Source: Hermatobates lingyangjiaoensis
Taxonomy: Eukaryota > Arthropoda > Insecta > Hemiptera > Hermatobatidae
DNA: 64,000 bases
NCBI GenBank assembly: GCA_026182355.1
Contig: JAPFBL010001617.1
Span: 3,507,001 to 3,571,000, forward strand
Reading direction: 5' to 3'
Position 1 is the first letter of the stretch; each line of letters starts with the position of its first letter. The position numbers and the translations under genes are program-made. Shown in pieces: positions 60,667-64,000 of the stretch. Under the pieces are notes generated by a model that worked only from the letters and a program-made list of their open reading frames with translations, had not been told where the DNA came from and did not search any database.

Positions 60667-60977
60667 ACAAAACTAAAATTTATCGGAACTCGGTCAGTTC
60701 TTCAAGTTCAAATTAAACTCTCAATTCCAATGTTTCGGATTTTATTTGAAACCTTTTTCATAGACAGAAGTATAAATTTTGAAACAGAAAAACTAAGTGG
60801 TACATTACAAATTATTTTACAAAGAAAAATAATTTGTAATGTAATACTTCGTTTTTCTGTTTCAAAATTTATACTTCTGCCTATGAAAAAGGTTTTAAAC
60901 AAAAACCGAAACGTTGGCAATGAGAGTTTAATTTGAACCTGAAGAACTGACCGAGTTCCGATAAACTTTAGTTTTGT
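60667..60977. repeat. 311-bp palindrome with hammerhead-like motif
   Basis: The two halves are reverse complements, with some indels, meeting near 60815-60820. The right half reads CTATGAAAAAGGTTTTAAAC then AAAAACCGAAACGTTGGC. GGTTTT/AAAACC could form helix II before GAAAC, followed by the same CGTTGGC seen at 48652. The left half carries GGTTTCAAATAAAATCCGAA then ACATTGG on the minus strand. The CTGATGA half of the core is degenerate. Mirror-image open frames on both strands here are a consequence of the palindrome. Confidence 0.75.
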
Positions 60978-62619
60978 TTCTATTCCACGGTCAATACTTT
61001 TATCAATATTTATAATATTTAACTTTAATCCTTGCACAAGTCATGACTATATTATTTATAACCTTGGAATACATGCTTATCGCTCACAAAAATCTTCACG
61101 GATCAACCAATTTTGTTCAGATTTGTCTAAGAATTCAGCGTTCATTCATTCATGGACCATGTAACAAACTTCAAAATCCACAATGTTTACATCCCTTGGG
61201 GGATAAAATACGTTAACTTGTTTGAAGTATACACAATTGTATTTCTTAACTTGATGTTTCATTTTCACTAGTATAATTCAAATCTTAATATAAATTAGAC
61301 TTCAAAATGTTATTTTTTTTACTGAAGCAATGGTATTAATCATATAACTGTTTAACATGTGTACTGAAACTTCAAAAAAAATAGTAGTGATAAGAGTTGA
61401 TTGCTAAAATAACTTTTGTTTTACTTTTTACTATTATGAAAGTCATTTTTTTTCTTGTAAATCAAATATTTTTTTTGTTTAATGGGGGTTTTGTTAAATG
61501 AATGAAATGAAGTAGCTGAATTGAATGAAAATAGATATGTCACCATTGACCAACACGTAATACCTATCAGGTGGCCTATTATCGGCTTGATTATATTACA
61601 TATTAGCAAAAATTTGATTTTTTTCATCACTTCAACAGTAACATTTATCCAAAATTTATCTTATCCAACGGGATTTCACTGTAATCGAAAGAAGTGGCTA
61701 AAAATATAGTAATGAACGAATGGACAAGGAGAATTGTTATAAGATTATACCCTACTTATTTATTTTATCCTTTAATGTCAACTTGGGATAATATTGGGCT
61801 AAGACTAAGACATTATTTACTTAGATAAAGATGGTTTTAACAAAAATATGACGTACCAACAGGTGTTGATATGAGCCCGTAAAGATTAATTTGTAATACG
61901 TGCAGAATAGACAACAAATTGGAGTATTGAAGAAAAGTAAATATATTTATCCTGAGTAAATTGGAGTTAAAACTGAAGCACTTAACCATTTTTCTTAAAA
62001 ACATAAGTTTTTTATGTCTTTATGTCAGGTACTGATTGATTGAATTTATCATTTCACGGTCTAAAACTCTACCACCCCAATACACCAGCCAATAGCTATG
62101 CATTATGCATCTATAGATTATTAACCAGTAGTTCAATTAATTAACATCTCTTCTTTCTAATTTTATTTATTGGAAAACAATTTTAGTTGTCTGATCCTAG
62201 GACTAATAAATTGAAATTCTTTTTTAGTAAATTAAGTAATATTGCAAATTTAAAAGCATTGGTTTATCATTAAAACATATTAAATTAGTTTTCTTTCCGG
62301 ATATGTACCTTGACATATAAAATTTCACATGATTGGAAGCCTATTTCTACTGTCGTATTATTATCATCTTGAAGTTAAAACCACAACATATTAGAAACAT
62401 TAGCAAACAAAAATAACCTTAACTATTCAACATCTAAGTGAAATTTAATATTAAAATAGTCCAACAAAAACGAAGGAAACCTTTGTTAATTAAGTTTGAC
62501 TATCGTTTATAAATGTTAAGTCATCTGAACATAAAAATAATTTCATTCAATACTTTCAATGGATCATTTATTAAAGAAAGATGGATTCAAATACATGTTT
62601 ATACTTTTAATTGTCAACA
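60978..62619. other. AT-rich stretch, no feature recognised
   Basis: Nothing identifiable is present. Short frames at 61421-61709 overlap on both strands and have no support. Confidence 0.5.
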
Positions 62620-62787
62620 TAGGTTAGTTTATGTAGATAGCAGAGGTAGTCCCATGAGAGAACACATAGGCCGAACATTGACCCTCAGTGATTCCACACA
62701 ATGCACTTTCTATACTGGGAATCTTAGTTTTTGCCTAACTCACGTGTATTTAGAGTAGGGATCTTTAACGAGTACCTGACATCGTTA
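62620..62787 (-). mobile_element. tRNA-derived SINE, 5'-truncated (copy 4)
   Basis: The minus strand reads GATGTCAGGTACTCGTTAAA, GATCCCTACTCTAAATACAC, a CCCAGTATAG variant, GTTCGGCCTATGTG and CTACCTCTGC. Only the 3' half of the SINE is present and the CCTAA tail is reduced to AACCT. A 5' truncation of this kind is usual for LINE-mobilised copies. Confidence 0.85.
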
Positions 62788-63549
62788 ATTGCATTAATTG
62801 AAATTAATGTATACGAACATAAATTTCGAGATATCTCTCTCAATTTTAGGCTGGTTAGCCAAAATAAGATAGTATTATACATTACTTAAATATCTATAAA
62901 TAAGTATCTATAGGTATAAATATCTTTAAATATCTACTTACTTTAACATGTTAAGTAAATTGCAACACTCAATCAAGACCAGGCATTAATTTAAACTATT
63001 GTTTTCTTCAAATTATGCTCTGTTTACATTTACTTGTTTTTTTTACAAACACAGTAATTATCAAGAAATCGAATTCGCAATGTTCACCTATTTCAGTTCC
63101 CTGAAATCAGTTTTGGCATTTTTTTGAAGTTTGTATGTATTTCTATCCAAAAAAGTCTGTGACTACACTAGATGTCTAGCATTTGGCAAATTATCCTGAA
63201 ATGTAACCATAATTGACAATATTATAATATTTTTTGCGATTTTATTAATAAAGGTAAATTATCTCCAGATGATATTTTAGCTATATTTGAAAGTACAGGT
63301 TAGATTATTATAAATAAGTCTTATATGTAGAATTATAACTATATATATAATGTATATATGAAAGTAAAAGCCAGAAGGAAAAATAAAAAAACACAGAAAG
63401 TACCATTTGCTCTGAGGTCATTCAAATTTATGTCATCTGGGAGCAACTAAAGATTGAAAACATTGAAAATATGTATATAGTATTATATATAACAAGTTTT
63501 CGCGATAAACACGTGAAATAGCAATCAACGTCCAAATCAAATAAGAAAT
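62788..63549. other. AT-rich stretch, no feature recognised
   Basis: There are only simple A/T-rich motifs such as AAATATCTATAAATAAGTAT. No gene was found. Confidence 0.5.
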
Positions 63550-63596
63550 GAGACTAAGATCTTTCAACCGTAACAAGCGGTCTTCGTCGGAATCTA
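63550..63596 (-). ncRNA. Hammerhead-like motif, best-paired example
   Basis: The minus strand reads CCGACGAAGACCGCTTGTTA then CGGTTGAAAGATCTTAGTCTC. GACCG and CGGTT pair over five positions (one G-U) around a CUUGUUA loop, followed by GAAA. The 5' core is CGACGA, where hammerheads have CTGATGA, so catalysis is doubtful. It aligns with sites at 5033 and 40966, which keep CTGACGA. It is read as a solo Penelope-type terminal relic. Confidence 0.5.
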
Positions 63597-64000
63597 ATCC
63601 AAACTGATCCCAATTCACAAAGTTGTTAGAAAGATTTTAGTATTTTTTCTATTTGTTTATTGTAGTTTAGACATTGATAGTATTGTGTATAAAGAAGATC
63701 TTCCAGAAAGAGTATGATCAATGGAGATGAAATCACTAATAGAAGGGAGGTTCGTGCCTTATAAAAGTTCATATACTTCTGTTTTTATGTAAATTTGAAC
63801 TGTTATTGTTTTTCCTACAGTCGAATTCCCAATATTTCAACTTTTTCGGAAGATATTTAAGATCTCTCTAATCGTGGGCGACAAATTTTGGAAATCAAAA
63901 CTATCCTTAAAAATTAAATTATAAAAAATTTGTTTTCATAATAATTTGCAAAGTGATGTTAGATACTTTGGAATATACCAATTAACTCATTGTTCATAAG
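63597..64000. other. AT-rich stretch, no feature recognised
   Basis: No feature was identified up to the end of the window. Confidence 0.5.

Noticed and set aside
60708..61037. Mirror-image open frames of 68 and 109 codons on opposite strands
   Set aside because: Their similarity to each other follows from the palindrome at 60667-60977. They are not evidence of coding.

Overview
This is AT-rich, intron- and repeat-dominated DNA from an animal, most likely an arthropod and perhaps a hemipteran insect. The order-level guess is weak. It rests on the mix of Helentron-type elements, Jockey, RTE and Penelope retroelements, and a tRNA-derived SINE with a CCTAA-type tail. There are no long open reading frames, no bacterial gene organisation, no tRNA or rRNA gene and no CRISPR array.

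Only one host coding segment is recognised: a minus-strand exon at 56587-56802. It encodes 72 residues ending in EEDIIDGFAIISFKSYEDIE and abuts a GTGAGC splice donor. This matches the N-terminal first coding exon of the AUTS2/FBRSL1 family (Drosophila tay). It lies in the only sizeable GC/CpG-rich patch (about 56520-56960). The gene is transcribed toward coordinate 1 and no second exon was recognised, so most or all of 1-56586 may be its first intron. Bases 57000-64000 would then be 5' flank or non-coding upstream sequence.

The rest is a graveyard of mobile elements. (a) A 1.6-1.7 kb Helentron-like non-autonomous family (HINE type) has nine plus-strand or minus-strand copies and two doubtful fragments. 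Full-length copies lie at 759, 8284, 19355, 20985 and 46545, with head-to-tail dimers at 8284 and 20985. (b) A tRNA-like SINE has copies at 5805, 34235, 50287 and 62620(-), two with perfect target-site duplications, plus a tandem array of SINE-head units at 13045-13511. (c) LINE remnants include Jockey-like copies at 11400 and 24480, an RTE-like copy at 36530(-), and a doubtful copy at 16540-18560. (d) Penelope-like elements are represented by two GIY-YIG fragments (41668+ and 45629-) and by about fifteen short sites that resemble hammerhead-ribozyme cores of Penelope terminal repeats. Several of these sites sit inside palindromic units at 30664, 35690, 39798, 48170, 48755 and 60667.

Simple and tandem repeats include a 546-bp GACACA-type array with 114-135 bp higher-order spacing (27394-27939), a 30-bp minisatellite (25891-26124), a 20-C run and an AT run. 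The candidate for an under-described system is the set of palindromic, ribozyme-motif-bearing Penelope-type units together with the long Helentron-like family that carries a conserved peptide-like segment. All family assignments are by eye and need similarity and covariance searches.
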